The notes under the pieces: model-generated
Database searches by the model: none
What the model was told of the DNA's origin: nothing
The model's input: the letters and a program-made list of their open reading frames with translations, nothing else
Source of the DNA: Candidatus Aenigmatarchaeota archaeon
Lineage (GTDB): Archaea; Aenigmatarchaeota; Aenigmatarchaeia; Aenigmatarchaeales; Aenigmatarchaeaceae
DNA: 12,443 bases
Assembly (NCBI GenBank): GCA_028715225.1
Contig: JAQUSH010000010.1
Coordinates: 1-12,443 of the forward strand
Direction of reading: 5' to 3'
Shown: piece by piece, positions 10,722 to 12,443 of the stretch
Position numbering within the stretch: the first letter of the stretch is position 1
Layout of the letters: every line of letters begins with the position of its first letter
Translations under genes and position numbers: made by a program

Positions 10722-11908
10722 TAAAAAACTATTATGATGTTGTCATAGCTGGAGCTGGTCCTGGTGGATCAATGACAGCTATACATTTAGCTAAGAAAGG
10801 TTTTAGTGCTGCTTTATTTGAAAAAAGACAAGAAGTAGGCGCACCAAAAAGATGCGGAGAAGGATTGCCGCTAACAGCTGAAGAAATATACAAATTAGGA
10901 ATACCTGATTTCTGCAAAAGACAAGAAGTAAACGGAGCTACTCTTCATGCACCTAACGGCAAAAGTGTTACTATTAACATGGGTGACATAGCTGGTTATG
11001 TTGTTGAACGAAAAGCTTTGGACAAATGGCTTGCTTCTGAAGCATCACGAGCTGGAGCATATGTTCAGGCTAAAACAGAAGTAATTGATGTAATAAAAGA
11101 AAATGGATATGTTACTGGTGTCAAAGTAGAATATGAAAATGAAATTCATACAATAAAATGCAAAGTTCTTGTTGCAGCTGACGGAATAGAATCTACGGTA
11201 GCTAGGAAAGCTGGATTAGATACAACTAATCAACTAATTGATGTTGAATCAGGCTTTCAATTTGAAATGGCAAATCTGAAACTAAATGATGATCTTAAGA
11301 AATTACATTTATATTTTGGAAAAGATGTCGCTCCTCGAGGATATATATGGATATTCCCTAAAAGCAAAGATGTAGCTAACGTTGGAATTGGAATTTCTGA
11401 ATCAGAACATTCTGCAAGGTATTATCTTGAAAAATTCATAAAAGAACGTCCAGAGATATTTGGAAATGCTGGAATTGTTGAAGTTAATGCAGGAGGAATA
11501 CCGACAGGTGGATTACTTGAAAATTTTGTGCTTAATGGATTTGCAGTTGTTGGAGACGCTGCTCATCAGGTGAATGCTTTGCATGGTGGTGGCCTGCATG
11601 AATCAACTACAGCCGGAAGAATACTTGCTGACGTTATTGGAAAATGCATCAAAAAAGGTGATGTTTCTCAGGAAGCTTTATCTGAATATAATACATTATG
11701 GTGGGAAGAGAGAGGAAAAAAGTTAGAAAGAATATTGAAATTCAGGCAAGCTTATGACAAGATGACTGATGAAGACATGAACATGATAGCTGACAGTTTG
11801 AGCGGAGAAGATCTTCTGAGCATGGTAAAGGGTTCTAAGATATTAGGATTAGGTAAATTACTAGTAAAACACCCTAAACTTCTAGGTTTATTGAAACACT
11901 TTGTATAA
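10718..11908 (+). CDS. Geranylgeranyl reductase family protein (archaeal lipid side-chain saturation)
   Basis: This 396-residue flavoprotein is expected to reduce the double bonds of geranylgeranyl chains in archaeal membrane lipids. Visible features are the FAD fold DVVIAGAGPGGSMTAIHLA (about 7-25), the family signature GAPKRCGEGL (41-50), the second FAD motif VLVAADGIEST (about 150-160), GYIWIFPK (208-215) with ANVGIG (220-225), and VVGDAAHQVNALHGGGL (277-293), where flavin is bound. This matches digeranylgeranylglycerophospholipid reductase in length and order. The ATG overlaps the previous stop (ATGA) and AAGGTGA (10703-10709) is its ribosome site. Some family members have other isoprenoid or quinone substrates, so the exact substrate is open. 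Confidence 0.88.
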   Translation: MIKNYYDVVIAGAGPGGSMTAIHLAKKGFSAALFEKRQEVGAPKRCGEGLPLTAEEIYKLGIPDFCKRQEVNGATLHAPNGKSVTINMGDIAGYVVERKALDKWLASEASRAGAYVQAKTEVIDVIKENGYVTGVKVEYENEIHTIKCKVLVAADGIESTVARKAGLDTTNQLIDVESGFQFEMANLKLNDDLKKLHLYFGKDVAPRGYIWIFPKSKDVANVGIGISESEHSARYYLEKFIKERPEIFGNAGIVEVNAGGIPTGGLLENFVLNGFAVVGDAAHQVNALHGGGLHESTTAGRILADVIGKCIKKGDVSQEALSEYNTLWWEERGKKLERILKFRQAYDKMTDEDMNMIADSLSGEDLLSMVKGSKILGLGKLLVKHPKLLGLLKHFV

Positions 11909-11916
11909 TACATATC

Positions 11917-11950
11917 TTTAAATATGACTAATCAGATAAATATGATTAGT
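11917..11950 (+). promoter_or_regulatory. TATA box and inverted repeat at the AbrB-type gene
   Basis: TTTAAATA (11917-11924) is a TATA box. Just after it lies a perfect inverted repeat, ACTAATCA (11927-11934) and TGATTAGT (11943-11950), with an eight-base spacer, spanning the expected transcription start near 11946. This suits a dimer-bound operator, most simply for the regulator encoded next to it. Confidence 0.5.
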
Positions 11951-12130
11951 ATGAATAACAAAAAGTGCATTGGTTCTACTAAAGTAGGTTCTCGAGGACA
12001 GATTGTAATACCGCAGGAAATTAGAGAAAAATTAAATATCAAAGAGGGAGAGATTCTTTTCGTCATTGAAAATAATGATACTATTGAGATTGTAAAAGCT
12101 CAAGTGATTGCGGAGGCTCTGAAAAAGTGA
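11951..12130 (+). CDS. AbrB/MazE-type (SpoVT-AbrB fold) DNA-binding protein
   Basis: This 59-residue protein has the swapped-hairpin DNA-binding signature STKVGSRGQIVIPQEIREKL (about 9-28), followed by NIKEGEILFVIENNDTIEIVKA, and forms dimers in this family. Members are either stand-alone transcription regulators or antitoxins; no toxin partner gene is visible, so a regulator is more likely. The ATG at 11951 follows the inverted repeat; in-frame ATGs at 11924 and 11942 would add nine or three residues, and the first lies within the TATA box. It precedes smc by four bases, so it is probably co-transcribed with it and may set chromosome-condensation gene dose. Confidence 0.85.
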   Translation: MNNKKCIGSTKVGSRGQIVIPQEIREKLNIKEGEILFVIENNDTIEIVKAQVIAEALKK

Positions 12131-12134
12131 TGTT

Positions 12135-12443
12135 ATGGTAAGAATAGATAAAATGGAATTGTATGGTTTCAAGTCATTTGCCAAGAAGACACTATTGACT
12201 TTTCCTCAGAACTTCGCATGCATATGCGGTCCTAATGGATCTGGTAAGTCTAATGTATTAGACGCAATATGCTTTGTATTAGGAAGAACATCAGCTAAAT
12301 CATTAAGGGCAGACAAGATGATGGAAGTTGTATTCAATGGAGGAACAGGCAAACCTCCTGCTGAATTTGCTAAAGTAAAATTATATTTTGACAACAGTGA
12401 TCATAAATTTCCAATAGAAGAGAATGAGGTTGCTGTATCTAGA
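12135..12443 (+). CDS. smc: Chromosome segregation ATPase SMC, N-terminal part (window ends)
   Basis: The first 103 residues of SMC, the ring-shaped ATPase that organises chromosomes, run open to the window end. Visible are MVRIDKMELYGFKSFAKKTL, the Walker A motif CGPNGSGKSNVLDAI (31-45), the FVLGRTSAKSLRAD segment (47-60) and a YFDNSDHKFP strand. All match archaeal SMC closely. The hinge, coiled coils and Walker B lie outside the window. The ATG at 12135 is four bases after the AbrB-type stop, with GTGAT (12127-12131) as a close ribosome site. Confidence 0.93.
   Translation, partial: MVRIDKMELYGFKSFAKKTLLTFPQNFACICGPNGSGKSNVLDAICFVLGRTSAKSLRADKMMEVVFNGGTGKPPAEFAKVKLYFDNSDHKFPIEENEVAVSR

Noticed and set aside
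11951..12130. Toxin-antitoxin module
   Set aside because: The AbrB/MazE-type protein has no toxin ORF on either side; the next gene is smc.

Overview
The window is AT-rich archaeal DNA, probably from an uncultured DPANN-type or other deeply branching archaeon. The archaeal signs are diphthine synthase (Dph5), Trm5/Taw2 wyosine-type tRNA methyltransferase-fold enzymes, a DUF357 protein, an archaeal-type AspRS, a geranylgeranyl-reductase-family enzyme, TATA boxes about 26 nt from start codons (leaderless genes), and Shine-Dalgarno sites built on GGTGA(TC). The many small membrane proteins, tight packing and 4-nt ATGA overlaps suggest a compact genome. Lineage below domain level is an inference. 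The first 17 bases are an Illumina adapter remnant, so position 1 is an artificial contig end.

Layout. Positions 18-1379 (minus strand) hold a truncated membrane protein, a three-helix membrane protein with a coiled-coil tail, and an unrecognised soluble protein. Positions 1438-4569 are translation related: DUF357 and dph5 on minus, trm5-like on plus from interlocked divergent promoters, an unknown helical protein, and taw2-like on minus. Positions 4595-5628 (minus) hold two tiny ORFs and two small membrane proteins with hairpin terminators and structured leaders. Positions 5629-5849 are non-coding. Positions 5850-6628 (minus) hold a free-standing LAGLIDADG endonuclease directly behind a tRNA gene. 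Positions 6683-11908 (plus) form one long, mostly translationally coupled gene string: rnhB, a membrane protein, aspS, a CrtI-like FAD oxidoreductase, a 2[4Fe-4S] ferredoxin, a small membrane protein and a geranylgeranyl-reductase-family protein. Positions 11917-12443 hold an AbrB-type regulator with an inverted repeat at its start, then the 5' end of smc.

The main discovery is at 6481-6628. Removing three short introns (29, 22 and 22 nt) gives a complete initiator tRNA-Met(CAT) with every stem fully paired. Each intron can be placed, to the base, in a bulge-helix-bulge fold with cuts after the second base of 3-nt bulges. The intron positions are 14/15 (D-loop), 29/30 (anticodon stem) and 59/60 (T-loop). 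The precursor folds of the first two introns occupy both strands of the D-stem, so the mature D-arm can form only after splicing. A homing-endonuclease-like gene sits 31 nt downstream with its TATA box abutting the tRNA, and one near-palindromic TATA element appears to serve both this tRNA and rnhB.

The second theme is the lipid/redox cassette at 8965-11908, where a ferredoxin lies next to a geranylgeranyl-reductase-family enzyme and a phytoene-desaturase-like flavoprotein. It is plausibly an isoprenoid-saturation module supplied with electrons by its own ferredoxin.
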